In this document: piece after piece, positions 51,577 to 59,885 of the stretch | How positions within the stretch are numbered: the first letter of the stretch is position 1 | Layout of the letters: each line of letters begins with the position of its first letter | Source of the DNA: Pandoraea sp. | Lineage (GTDB): Bacteria > Pseudomonadota > Gammaproteobacteria > Burkholderiales > Burkholderiaceae | Length of the DNA stretch: 64,000 bases | Direction: 5' to 3' | Assembly (NCBI RefSeq): GCF_004297875.1 | Contig: NZ_SCSK01000035.1 | Span: forward strand, 248,001 to 312,000 | Notes under the pieces: model-generated | The model's input: the letters and a program-made list of their open reading frames with translations, nothing else | Databases searched by the model: none | Told to the model about the DNA's origin: nothing | Made by a program: the position numbers and the translations under genes

Positions 51577-51608
51577 CAGTTGCCGCGCGCCCGGCGCGGC
51601 AACTGTCA
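51574..51608. terminator. 15-bp perfect hairpin starting at the MFS stop codon
   Basis: TGACAGTTGCCGCGC (51574-51588), loop GCCCG, then the exact complement (51594-51608). The first three bases are the TGA stop of the MFS gene. No T-run beyond two T's follows, so it may be an mRNA-stabilising or rho-assisted end rather than a classic intrinsic terminator. Confidence 0.7.
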
Positions 51609-51751
51609 TTCACGAAGTAAAGCGCCCGGTTTCGCCCTCGGGTGCAGGGGTTGCACACCCCCAGCGACTTGCGCGGTGCGCGACGCGCGGCGCGTTATCC
51701 GTGATCGGCTCTTAATCCATAGCAATTAATTCACCATTAAAGATAAGCACT

Positions 51752-51767
51752 GCTATTTATAAATAGC
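51752..51767. promoter_or_regulatory. 16-bp palindrome upstream of the porin gene
   Basis: GCTATTTATAAATAGC is a perfect palindrome 57 bases before the porin ATG, in an AT-rich patch within otherwise GC-rich DNA. It contains a TATAAA that could serve as a -10, and the symmetry fits a dimeric regulator. Functional role inferred. Confidence 0.45.
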
Positions 51768-51823
51768 GTTGAATTCGTGATCCCGAATTCGGCATCGACG
51801 AATTCACTAAAAAGGAGACATTG

Positions 51824-52900
51824 ATGAAAAAGTATTTGGTTGGTGCAATCGTCGCCGGACTGATGGCGGTAAACGTGCACGCCCAGAGTCATGTCCAGCT
51901 CTATGGCATCCTCGATGCCGGAGTGACCTACGTGAACAATCTCGGAGGCAGCCGCGCGCTTCTGGAGAACGCCGGCATTATGCAGGGCAATCGCTGGGGA
52001 CTGCACGGGACGGAGGATCTGGGTGGTGGACTGAAGGCCATATTTGTCCTCGAAAACGGCTTTGTCCTGAATAGCGGCGCCTTTGCGCAGGGAGGCCGGG
52101 AATTCGGCCGCCAGGCCTTTGTGGGCCTTGCGTCAGCTCGCGCGGGCAGGGTCACCCTCGGCCGACAATACGATTTCATGCACGACGCATTGATCGCCGA
52201 CACCGCCGCCGTGCAGGTCACCACCGCCAGCGGTTTTCACCTGCTCGATGCCGACCGGCTGGCAGGTCAACGCGTGGATAACGCGATCAAATACCTGACG
52301 CCCGGATTCGCGGGCCTTCGGTTGGGCGCCCTCTATGGCTTCAGCAATACGCCCGACGCCTTTGCGGGCACGGCAAGCGCACCGCGCGTCATCAGTTTCG
52401 GTGCGATGTACCGACGAGGCCGCTTGTCACTTGGCGCGGCGTACGCCAAGGCAGACGGCAGATCGGGCAGTTTGGCTACCGAGGCGCTGGCAGGGGACTC
52501 GCTGCGCACCATGGGTCTTGGCGGTCGCTACAATTTCCGCAGGCTGGTGGTATTCGGAAACGTGACCAATACCCGCCTTACACATATGGCCGGCGGCGGG
52601 AATGCGATCATGAACAACTACGAGCTAGGCGCCGCTTATCAATTGACGCCCGCCATTCGCTACGGCGGCGGCTATACATATACTACTTTTTCCGGTCATC
52701 CGTACCACCAAATCAACGCCGCAATTCATTACTATTTCTCGAAACAGACCGACCTTTACCTCGGTTTGAATTTTCAGCACACAAACAATAATAAAACCGG
52801 TGCTGGCATGTTCCTGATCGCTACGCCAGGCAGCTTCAAGGGCTTTTCCACATCAGGCAATCAGTTGGCCGCTCGCATCGGTCTGCGGCACATCTTTTGA
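51824..52900 (+). CDS. Outer-membrane porin, OmpC-like burkholderial family
   Basis: A 358-residue general/substrate-specific porin. Signal peptide MKKYLVGAIVAGLMAVNVHA, then QSHVQLYGILDAGVTYV, the standard opening of beta-proteobacterial porins, GNRWGLHGTEDLGGGLKAIFVLENGF, the constriction-loop region after GRQYDFM, and a final aromatic residue (GLRHIF) as required for Bam insertion. AAGGAG precedes the ATG at 51824. As the last gene of the catabolic cluster it probably admits the same acid substrate. Confidence 0.92.
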   Translation: MKKYLVGAIVAGLMAVNVHAQSHVQLYGILDAGVTYVNNLGGSRALLENAGIMQGNRWGLHGTEDLGGGLKAIFVLENGFVLNSGAFAQGGREFGRQAFVGLASARAGRVTLGRQYDFMHDALIADTAAVQVTTASGFHLLDADRLAGQRVDNAIKYLTPGFAGLRLGALYGFSNTPDAFAGTASAPRVISFGAMYRRGRLSLGAAYAKADGRSGSLATEALAGDSLRTMGLGGRYNFRRLVVFGNVTNTRLTHMAGGGNAIMNNYELGAAYQLTPAIRYGGGYTYTTFSGHPYHQINAAIHYYFSKQTDLYLGLNFQHTNNNKTGAGMFLIATPGSFKGFSTSGNQLAARIGLRHIF

Positions 52901-52920
52901 TCGACGCCGCGCATGAGCGC

Positions 52921-53205
52921 CTACCGCGCACCCCGCCGCGCCGCCCAATAGGTCGCGCCCTGTGGGCCATATCGTTCCGAGTGAGGCGCCTGGCGAGCAA
53001 CGGCGAAGGTGTCGCCCTCGCTCAGATGGCGTGTTACGCCATCGCAGGTGAGCCACATATCGCCCTGTGTGACGAGGCCGCGCGCGTCGAAATCGTGAGT
53101 ATGCGTATCGAGATTCGTATCGGGCGCCCAGCGACGCTCGAGCATCTCGTCGAAACCGGCGGCGCGGGCTTCGGCGGCAAACTCGTCAAAGGTCTTTGCG
53201 TTCAT
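52921..53205 (-). CDS. Cupin-domain protein
   Basis: A single-domain cupin of 94 residues. Metal-binding-type motifs are DTHTHDFDARGLVTQGDMWL (first cupin box, two His) and GDTFAVARQAPHSERYG (second box, His). AGGAAAA precedes the ATG at 53205. It lies convergent with the porin and in the same direction as ohr/ohrR. Specific function unknown. Confidence 0.82.
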   Translation of the reverse strand: MNAKTFDEFAAEARAAGFDEMLERRWAPDTNLDTHTHDFDARGLVTQGDMWLTCDGVTRHLSEGDTFAVARQAPHSERYGPQGATYWAARRGAR

Positions 53206-53358
53206 GATTTTTCCTGGACAAACGGTTTGGCCGCGACGCGTCGAACCGGCCGGGTAACAGCCTGGCAATAGCTCCACCGATCACCGCAGGCGCGGGTGTC
53301 TGCGCCCAATCCCCGGAGTGGGGCCGGCCAATACGGCACCCGGCAAACGCCGCAGGAC

Positions 53359-53790
53359 TCAAACCAGCGTCAACTCGACTTCGATATTGCCGCGTGTCGC
53401 GTTCGAGTAGGGGCAAACCTGGTGCGCGGTGTCGACCAGATCCTGCGCCACGGACCGATCGAGGCCAGGCAGATGGATCGCCAGTTTGACTGCAATGCCG
53501 AAGCCGGCCGGAATAGGGCCGATGTCGACGCTCGCGTCGATGGAGGCGTCACCAGGAACCACAACTTTTTTCATTCCTGCCACATGCTTGAGTGCCCCCA
53601 TGAAGCACGCCGAATAGCCGGCGGCGAAGAGTTGCTCGGGATTGGTCGCGTTGCCGGCGCCGCCCATGACTTTGGGCAGTGCGAGCTTGACGTCCAGCAA
53701 TCCGTCGTCGCTCACCGAGCGGCCGTCGCGGCCACCCGTGGTATGCGCTTTTGCGGTGTAAATCACTTTATCGAGTTTCGTCGTCATCAT
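53359..53790 (-). CDS. ohr: Organic hydroperoxide resistance protein Ohr
   Basis: A thiol peroxidase of the OsmC/Ohr fold that reduces organic and fatty-acid hydroperoxides, using lipoylated partners. 143 residues, with the catalytic cysteines in AAGYSACFMGAL and HQVCPYSNATRGN. The opening KLDKVIYTAKAHTTGGRDGR is typical of Ohr rather than OsmC. It follows ohrR by 39 bases on the same strand and is probably co-transcribed under OhrR control. Confidence 0.95.
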   Translation of the reverse strand: MMTTKLDKVIYTAKAHTTGGRDGRSVSDDGLLDVKLALPKVMGGAGNATNPEQLFAAGYSACFMGALKHVAGMKKVVVPGDASIDASVDIGPIPAGFGIAVKLAIHLPGLDRSVAQDLVDTAHQVCPYSNATRGNIEVELTLV

Positions 53791-53829
53791 GCATCCTTGG
53801 ATAGGTGAACAGGTGAGATTGAGGGGAAA

Positions 53830-54291
53830 TCAGGCCATCAGCCGTTGACGGAAGGCCTTGACGCTTTGGCCCAGAGACATTAATTCAGATACCGAACAAC
53901 CCGAAAGCTGGCGAATGCACGAGGGTATGCTCGCGGCCGCGCCCTTGAGGTCGTTACCCGCCTTTGACAACTTGACGCGCACGCGACGCTCGTCGTCGGC
54001 GTCGCGTAGCCGGGTGAGCAATCCGTTTGCCTCCATGCGTTTAAGTAATGGCGTCAACGTACCGGAATCCAGAAACAGACGTTCGCCGATTTCCGACACA
54101 GTCAGTCCATCGCTCTCCCACAACACCAGCATCACCAGGTATTGCGGGTAGGTCAGCCCGATCGCATCGAGCAACGGTTTGTAGATTTTCGTCATGGCAA
54201 GCGACGTCGAATACAGCGCAAAGCAGAGCTGATTCTCTAGACGCAGGTCTGGACTTAAGGCTTGATCGGCGGGTTTCGATTTCTTCGGCAT
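53830..54291 (-). CDS. ohrR: MarR-family peroxide sensor OhrR
   Basis: A 153-residue winged-helix repressor that leaves DNA when its reactive cysteine is oxidised by organic peroxide. That cysteine is in LENQLCFALYSTSLAMTK, and the DNA-binding region is LTVSEIGERLFLDSGTLTPLLKRME with wing DADDERRV. GGAG precedes MPKKSKPAD at 54291; a start at 54309 would lie inside the operator. Cotranscribed with ohr downstream. Confidence 0.94.
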   Translation of the reverse strand: MPKKSKPADQALSPDLRLENQLCFALYSTSLAMTKIYKPLLDAIGLTYPQYLVMLVLWESDGLTVSEIGERLFLDSGTLTPLLKRMEANGLLTRLRDADDERRVRVKLSKAGNDLKGAAASIPSCIRQLSGCSVSELMSLGQSVKAFRQRLMA

Positions 54292-54305
54292 GGCTCCAAT
54301 ATAGT

Positions 54306-54322
54306 ACACAATTAAATTGTGT
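54306..54322. promoter_or_regulatory. OhrR operator palindrome
   Basis: ACACAATTAAATTGTGT is a perfect 17-base palindrome with a single central base, immediately upstream of ohrR. It resembles known OhrR sites (AT-rich, TACAATT-type arms). It overlaps the putative -10 (TACTAT on the minus strand), consistent with repression of the ohrR-ohr transcript. Confidence 0.8.
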
Positions 54323-54449
54323 GCAATTTAAAATTTCAATCGATCACATGATGAGCACTGTTGAAAACCTTCTTTGGAGCCTGCCTGCCAGCAATTGCGG
54401 GAAACGCCGCGCCGGATTGTTCATTCAGACTGCAGAAGCGAATATTCGG

Positions 54450-54573
54450 CCGAATCTCATATTTCAAAATGACGCCGACTCGCATAATGCATGCACCTCT
54501 TTGTGCAGAGGTCGGCCTTTTCATCCCCGTGAAAGGCCCGTTTTTACACCCGCCCTCGTGGCGGGTTTTTTTT
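54450..54573 (+). ncRNA. Candidate small RNA with three hairpins and an intrinsic terminator
   Basis: The plus strand has hairpin ACCTCT/AGAGGT (54495-54512), hairpin GGCCTTT/AAAGGCC (54514-54538) and terminator CCCGCC/GGCGGG followed by eight T (54549-54573). No gene on this strand ends nearby: neighbours ohrR and the FhaC-like gene are both on the minus strand. A possible promoter is TTGTTC near 54418 with GAATAT 17 bases later. The 5' end is uncertain. Confidence 0.45.
54549..54573 (+). terminator. Intrinsic terminator
   Basis: Stem CCCGCC/GGCGGG, 5-base loop, followed by eight T on the plus strand. It ends the candidate small RNA. Confidence 0.88.
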
Positions 54574-54627
54574 AGCCCGCGGCGCGTGCACGAATGCCCC
54601 GCACACGCCATATCAATGCGCGCCAAC

Positions 54628-55782
54628 TCAATAAAATGGGATCGAGAAGTTCGCGTTGAGCGACTCGAAACGATAAGCCCAGCCGCCGGCACCGGGCGCC
54701 GCCGGCGCCAGCGGCGAACCCACCCGCTGCAATAGCGAGAAATCGACATACCCCATGCCGAGATAATGGCGCTGCGTCAAGCCAATTTGGGCGTAGGTGT
54801 TGCCTGTCGTTTGATCGCCAGCCGCCTGATCGATGCTGCGCGTGACCGTGAACAACAGAGATGTCTGGCCATCGCGCGAGCCATTCAACACGTGCCGCAC
54901 CCGCCATTGCAGCGAGTGGAAAGCATTGTCGCTCGACGGCACGCTCTGATCGGTCGAAAAGACCGAACTGCCGGAGACGCCGAATGTCCACGCGTCGCTC
55001 CACGGCACTATGTAGTTGGCCCTGAGGCCCTGGTTGGTTGGATCGTTCGCCGCGTTCTGCAGATCCTTGCTCCAGGTGGTGTTGAGCAAGCCTCGCAAGC
55101 CCAATGGATCGTTGACAGTCAGGCCGGCGGTACCCTCCATTTTGCCGGTGCTGGTCATGCCGTTGTTGTTCAGACCGACGTTGAATTGCCAGGGCCGCTC
55201 GTTGATGACTTGCCAACCGACATCACCCTCGCCCGGCACGCTGCTGCGCCGCACATTCAGGGTCGGCAGCCAACTGCCGCGTTGCGGTTGGTATTGGGTG
55301 ATCGCGTAGCGGATATTTTGCGTGATGCGGTTCGCGCCACGCGCTTCGAGCCGGAAGCAGTCCGACACCAGTGCGGTTCGATTGGCGAGCACAGACGGCG
55401 CGTTTGCCGATGCGTTTGCCGGCGAGGGGACGCTTGCCGCGCTGGCGGGGTCGGGCGCGGTGCCGTCGACCTGGGACGCGCCCGGCGGTTGGGGCAACGG
55501 CGTGACCTCGACGCCGCCTGACGTTATCGGAGCGGCCGTCACTTCGGTCAGCGGCGCAGTCACGATCGAATGCCGGCCGAGCTCGCCGCCGCTATTGAAC
55601 GTCTGGCGGGGCAGCGGGACGTCGGTCGATGCCGATGACCATTGGCTTGCCGGCAACGTGAACCCATAGGCGGCCGACGCCACGAAACAAGGCATGCCGG
55701 CCGCCTGGGCCAAGCCTGGAAAAGCAGTGACGCCAGCGACACCCAGCCAGAACCACTTCACGAAACGTCCGAGAGAAACCAT
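54628..55782 (-). CDS. Shortened FhaC/ShlB-like outer-membrane protein
   Basis: A 384-residue protein resembling the barrel part of two-partner-secretion transporters. Signal peptide (GVAGVTAFPGLAQA), a Pro/Ala/Ser-rich linker to about residue 140, then FhaC-like strands: WQFNVGLNNNGMTSTGKMEGTAGLTVNDPLGLRGLLNTTWSKDL (in parts), SLLFTVTRSIDQAAGD, and a terminal aromatic residue (NFSIPFY) as outer-membrane barrels need. True FhaC proteins have about 550 residues with two POTRA domains and a VRGY motif; neither is visible. No TpsA partner lies nearby. It could be a derived porin-like protein or a remnant; the frame itself is intact. Confidence 0.62.
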   Translation of the reverse strand: MVSLGRFVKWFWLGVAGVTAFPGLAQAAGMPCFVASAAYGFTLPASQWSSASTDVPLPRQTFNSGGELGRHSIVTAPLTEVTAAPITSGGVEVTPLPQPPGASQVDGTAPDPASAASVPSPANASANAPSVLANRTALVSDCFRLEARGANRITQNIRYAITQYQPQRGSWLPTLNVRRSSVPGEGDVGWQVINERPWQFNVGLNNNGMTSTGKMEGTAGLTVNDPLGLRGLLNTTWSKDLQNAANDPTNQGLRANYIVPWSDAWTFGVSGSSVFSTDQSVPSSDNAFHSLQWRVRHVLNGSRDGQTSLLFTVTRSIDQAAGDQTTGNTYAQIGLTQRHYLGMGYVDFSLLQRVGSPLAPAAPGAGGWAYRFESLNANFSIPFY

Positions 55783-55922
55783 ACTGCCGTCACTTGAATA
55801 ACACTTCAGTGGTCAAAGCGATATTTTAGTGCCTTATATTTGTTCGGTGAACGCATGCGCGCGGAACCAACTGGAGATTTGTCGACTCCCATGAATGCAG
55901 GACTTCCCCAGAAGTAATTTCA

Positions 55923-55958
55923 CCCGCCACCGGTATCTCGCCGTCGGCGGGTTTTTTT
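55923..55958 (+). terminator. Intrinsic terminator without an upstream gene
   Basis: Stem CCCGCC (55923-55928) with GGCGGG (55946-55951), an inner CGG/CCG pair, then seven T on the plus strand. Neighbouring genes on both sides are on the minus strand, so this may end an unannotated small RNA from the 55800-55920 region. Its stem is the same as that of the terminator at 54549. Confidence 0.8.
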
Positions 55959-56073
55959 CTTCTTCGACTCGCCCCAGGATTCAGTCGAAGATCGGCCCGC
56001 CCTTCTCTTATCGATGCCTTATGCATGGCAGTGCGTCGTCGGCGTCGGCCGCGCTAGACGTCGACGCCGGGCC

Positions 56074-56616
56074 TCACCCGCCGCGCCGATAGGGTTCCGA
56101 CTCCCGATAGAGTCGCTCGAATTCTTTCCGATACCTGTCGAGCAACGCCGGCGCGCCACGAAAAATATTGAAATTCTCGGCATTTTTTTCATCACCGGCA
56201 CGCGTGAAATTCATTGATCCGAATCCCAAAGTACGATCCGCAATAATGAACTTGTGATGCATGATCGCGTACTTTTTATCGATCGCCACGTCGACGCCCG
56301 CTCGCGCCAGATAGGTGGCGCCGCTATATCGGTCAGTTTCATTGGCGGAATCGAGCACTACCCGCACGTGCACGCCGCGAGCGTGGGCTTGCTTCAGCGC
56401 CCGTGCGATCTGGTACGAGGTCAGGAGATACCCGGCCAGCATGACACGCTGACGAGCGCCGTCGATCATTTCGACCACTGCGCGTGCCGCGCCGCCGTCG
56501 GGAGAGAAGACCACCTGCACGGTGGCGCCGTGCAATGCCACCGGCGGGTTGGGTTGCGCATGTAACGCGCCGGCGAGGCACAACAACACGGCGGCATAGC
56601 GTGAAAAGCGTCGCAT
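56074..56616 (-). CDS. Periplasmic phospholipase D-family nuclease (single HKD)
   Basis: A 180-residue protein with a signal peptide (RYAAVLLCLAGALHA) and one complete HKD motif, HHKFIIADRTLGFGSMNFT, followed by NAENFNIF. Single-HKD members dimerise to form one active site and act as sequence-independent endonucleases (Nuc of Salmonella, about 178 residues). The length fits a stand-alone nuclease rather than a two-HKD lipase. MRRFSRYAAV at 56616 is the natural start. Confidence 0.87.
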   Translation of the reverse strand: MRRFSRYAAVLLCLAGALHAQPNPPVALHGATVQVVFSPDGGAARAVVEMIDGARQRVMLAGYLLTSYQIARALKQAHARGVHVRVVLDSANETDRYSGATYLARAGVDVAIDKKYAIMHHKFIIADRTLGFGSMNFTRAGDEKNAENFNIFRGAPALLDRYRKEFERLYRESEPYRRGG

Positions 56617-56827
56617 AGGGTTCGGCAGGAAGCGTTTGAGAGGCCGGCCATTGTAGCGGCACGGCACGCGTTACGAATGAGCCCCGTCGACGCCAACGCG
56701 ACTCCCGGAAAATTCCTGTCGCCATCGGGGCGTTGTCCAGCGCCTCGAACGCAGGGTGCATCCAAATCGCGCTCCCGACCGTATTTAGAGATACCTTTGC
56801 CAACCAGCATTTTTCCGCGGAGCTTTT

Positions 56828-57748
56828 ATGCCTGGCCCGATCTGGTCGAGACTTTTTCTGACGCCGCTCTTACTGGCCTCGCTCACCGCCTGCTCGCCAC
56901 TGCGCACCATCGATCGCCTGACGCCCGACAATACCTATCGCCTGAGCGCGGGCATCGCCTATGGCCCGCTGGCCAGACAAAAGCTCGACATCTACGCGCC
57001 GCTTGGCGCGACCCGGCCGACGCCGGTCGTCGTGTTTTTCTACGGCGGCAACTGGGACAGCGGTGCCCGCGGCGAGTACCGCTTCGTCGGCGAGGCGCTC
57101 GCCGCGCGCGGCATCACCGCAGTCATTGCCGATTACCGCCTGTATCCGCAGGTCGTCTATCCGGCCTTTGTGGAGGATTCCGCGCGCGCGGTTGCGTGGA
57201 CGCTCGCGCATATCGGATCCTATGGCGGAGACCCGCATCGGCTGTTCGTGATGGGACACAGCGCCGGCGCCTACAACGCCGCCATGGTGGCACTCGATCC
57301 GCGCTGGCTGGCCAGTTATGGCGACTCGCCAGGCATGCTCAGCGGCTGGATCGGGTTAGCCGGTCCGTACAATTTTCTGCCGATCGACGTCGACGAAATC
57401 AAGCCGATTTTTTTATTCCCGCACACGCCGCTCGCCTCGCAACCGATCAATCACGTCGCCGCAAACGCGCCGCCAGCGTTGCTGCTCACGGGCTCGGCCG
57501 ACACGATCGTCAGTCCGGTGCGTAATTCCGGCGCCCTGGCCTCCGCGTTGCGCGCCGCGCACGACGCGGTCCAGACCGAAAACTACCGAGGGGTGACGCA
57601 TGCGCTGCTGATCGGCTCGTTCGCCAAGCCGCTGCGCTGGGTCGCGCCGGCGCTGGCCCAGGTGGTGGCCTTCGTGAAGGATACGGCGCCGGCTGCGCGC
57701 CCGACGCCCAACCATGTGGCGCAGATCCTGCCGCGCGGGGCGTCGTGA
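56828..57748 (+). CDS. Lipoprotein alpha/beta-hydrolase (esterase)
   Basis: A 306-residue hydrolase with a lipoprotein signal (LLLASLTAC). Oxyanion region VVFFYGGNWDSG, nucleophile elbow VMGHSAGAYNAAM, acid region LLTGSADTIVSP and His in GVTHALLIG. It resembles carboxylesterases/kynurenine-formamidase-like hydrolases of the BD-FAE group and would sit facing the periplasm. Monocistronic; it converges on the TetR gene with a 47-base gap. Confidence 0.85.
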   Translation: MPGPIWSRLFLTPLLLASLTACSPLRTIDRLTPDNTYRLSAGIAYGPLARQKLDIYAPLGATRPTPVVVFFYGGNWDSGARGEYRFVGEALAARGITAVIADYRLYPQVVYPAFVEDSARAVAWTLAHIGSYGGDPHRLFVMGHSAGAYNAAMVALDPRWLASYGDSPGMLSGWIGLAGPYNFLPIDVDEIKPIFLFPHTPLASQPINHVAANAPPALLLTGSADTIVSPVRNSGALASALRAAHDAVQTENYRGVTHALLIGSFAKPLRWVAPALAQVVAFVKDTAPAARPTPNHVAQILPRGAS

Positions 57749-57795
57749 TGGCCGGCCGCGACATGGGGGGCGCGGCGGCCGTGCGGGGAGTCGGG

Positions 57796-58401
57796 TCAGC
57801 GCAGTCCGTCGAAACAAACGCGCAGCATGCTGGCGACGATCGCCTCGTCGTCGAGCTGGCTGTACAGACGCAGGTAGTCGACCGACGGGTCGCAGGTGCG
57901 GGCGTAATAGCTGAACAGGATCACATCGTCGGGCAATGCTGCGTCGAGTTGCCCGGCGGCCTTCGCCTGGCGCACCAGCGCCTTGAGTTGTTGATGCAGC
58001 TTGAGCACGCGCGCGACGTAGCGCAAGTTGCGCGTCAGCATATCGCGCACGTGGGGGCTGGTCGACGGCAGGAACGGCAGGCCGCCGCCGAGCCGCACGC
58101 GCAGCGCCCATTCGAGCAGATCGCTCAGGCGCTGAAGCGGCGTGAGCGTGGCCGGCATTTGCCCGAGATGCTCGATCGCGCCGTCGATCAGGCGGATCAA
58201 TGCCTCGCCCACCAGATCCTCCTTGGACTTGAAGTGCTTGTAGAGGCTCGGCTTGGAAATTCCGACCTCGAGCGCGACGTCGTCCATCGTCATCAGATCG
58301 AAGCCCTTGCCGGCGAGCATCCGCGTGGCGGCGTCGAGGATCGCATCCTCGCGCAATTTGAAGGCTTGGTCCTTGAAACTCAATTTGCTGAAAATACTCA
58401 T
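57796..58401 (-). CDS. TetR-family transcriptional regulator
   Basis: A 201-residue one-component repressor. The N-terminal helix-turn-helix reads ILDAATRMLAGKGFDLMTMDDVALEVGISKPSLYKHFKSKEDL (in parts); the C-terminal ligand domain is unspecified. Divergent from the FAD-oxidoreductase operon with 173 bases between, so it probably controls that operon and itself. A CTACT-GTGT-AGTAG inverted repeat lies just before its start. Confidence 0.9.
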   Translation of the reverse strand: MSIFSKLSFKDQAFKLREDAILDAATRMLAGKGFDLMTMDDVALEVGISKPSLYKHFKSKEDLVGEALIRLIDGAIEHLGQMPATLTPLQRLSDLLEWALRVRLGGGLPFLPSTSPHVRDMLTRNLRYVARVLKLHQQLKALVRQAKAAGQLDAALPDDVILFSYYARTCDPSVDYLRLYSQLDDEAIVASMLRVCFDGLR

Positions 58402-58413
58402 TGGTAAATATCG

Positions 58414-58427
58414 CTACTGTGTAGTAG
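58414..58427. promoter_or_regulatory. Candidate TetR operator
   Basis: CTACTGTGTAGTAG has perfect 5-base arms around GTGT, 13 bases upstream of the TetR start codon in the divergent intergenic region. Role inferred from symmetry and position. Confidence 0.4.
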
Positions 58428-58574
58428 TATTTTTTCCATAACGGTTTAAAGCATCTTAGCATCGTTCCGGGCAAAGACAACCGAAAATGCCGAAAAATCA
58501 GTATAAATCTTTATTTAACAATAACTTACGGGAAACCCCGGAGATTAATCAAAGTTGCCGGAGAAGGTAAATCC

Positions 58575-59885
58575 ATGGGGAAGCAAGCGATCAACAGCGT
58601 CAATCCGACAACACCGAATGGACTGCGCATTGCCGTGGTCGGCTCCGGCATCAGTGGTCTGGCCAGTGCCTATTTTCTGGCCAGGCGTCACGCAGTCACG
58701 CTGTTCGAAGCGGGCGGCTATCTCGGCGGCCATACCAATACCGTCGAGACCGAACTCGACGGCGAGCGTTATCCGGTCGACACGGGTTTCCTGGTTTTCA
58801 ACGACCGCACTTACCCCAATCTGATCGCTCTTTTTGACGAACTCGGCGTGGCGAGCCATCCCAGCGACATGACGTTTTCAGTGTCGCTCGACCAGGGCCG
58901 GCTGGAATGGGCCGGCAGCGATCTGAATACGGTATTCGCGCAACGCCAAAACCTGTTTTCGCCGAGCTTTCTGTCGATGCTGCGCGACACGTTGCGTTTT
59001 AACGACGCTGCCGAGCGCCACCTTGCCGAATCGCAGCATACTGGCTGCTCGGTGGGGGAGTTGCTGATGGCCGGCGGATACGGCGCGCCGTTTCGCGACA
59101 ACTACCTGCTGCCGATGGCCGCAGCGATCTGGTCGAGCGCGACGGCCGATATCCTGCGTTTTCCGGCCGCGACGTTTCTGCGTTTTTGCCTGAATCACGC
59201 GCTCCTGCAAATTCGCAACCGCCCGCAGTGGCGAACCGTGCTCGGCGGTGGCCGCGAGTATGTGCGCCGCATCGCCGCGCAGTTGGACGACGTGCGCCTC
59301 GATACCCCGATTCACGCGATCCAGCGTGACACGGATGGCGTCACGCTGCTGACGCCGTCGGGCCCGGCGCGCTTCGATGCGGTGGTACTGGCCACCCATG
59401 CCCCGACTTCGCTGCGCCTGCTGACCGACGCCGACGAGGCCGAGCGCGATACCCTGGGCGCGGTGCGTTATCAGAGGAATATCGCCCTGCTGCACACCGA
59501 TACACGCCTGCTGCCCAAGCGGCGACGCGTCTGGTCTGCCTGGAATTACCTGGGCGGGCGCACAGTCGCGGGCAATCGCCCGGTATGCGTGAGTTATTTG
59601 ATCAATCAACTGCAGCCGCTGCCGTTTCGCCGCCCAGTGGTCGTCACGCTCAATCCGATCGAGATGCCGGCCGAGGGCACCGGGCTGGAGCGTTTCGAGT
59701 ACGAACACCCGCTGCTGGATTTGTCCGCCATCGCTGCCCAGGAGCGCCTGCCGGCCCTGCAAGGCAAACGGCGCACCTGGTTTGCCGGTGCCTGGACCGG
59801 TTACGGCTTCCATGAGGACGGCCTCAAGTCGGCATTGCGGGTCGCCAAAGATTTCGGTGTGTTGCCGGCCTGGGCCAAGCTATGA
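58575..59885 (+). CDS. FAD-dependent oxidoreductase of the DUF1365/CFA cluster
   Basis: A 436-residue amine-oxidase-like flavoprotein. Rossmann motif AVVGSGISGLASAYFLARR, then GGYLGGHTNTVE and VDTGFLVFNDRTYPNL, a signature of the group found with DUF1365 and cyclopropane-synthase genes. C-terminal FAD contact WFAGAWTGYGFHEDGLKSAL. In Rhodobacter relatives of this group take part in furan fatty-acid synthesis under stress; that role is inferred here. First gene of an operon; the next gene starts within its stop (ATGA). Confidence 0.88.
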   Translation: MGKQAINSVNPTTPNGLRIAVVGSGISGLASAYFLARRHAVTLFEAGGYLGGHTNTVETELDGERYPVDTGFLVFNDRTYPNLIALFDELGVASHPSDMTFSVSLDQGRLEWAGSDLNTVFAQRQNLFSPSFLSMLRDTLRFNDAAERHLAESQHTGCSVGELLMAGGYGAPFRDNYLLPMAAAIWSSATADILRFPAATFLRFCLNHALLQIRNRPQWRTVLGGGREYVRRIAAQLDDVRLDTPIHAIQRDTDGVTLLTPSGPARFDAVVLATHAPTSLRLLTDADEAERDTLGAVRYQRNIALLHTDTRLLPKRRRVWSAWNYLGGRTVAGNRPVCVSYLINQLQPLPFRRPVVVTLNPIEMPAEGTGLERFEYEHPLLDLSAIAAQERLPALQGKRRTWFAGAWTGYGFHEDGLKSALRVAKDFGVLPAWAKL

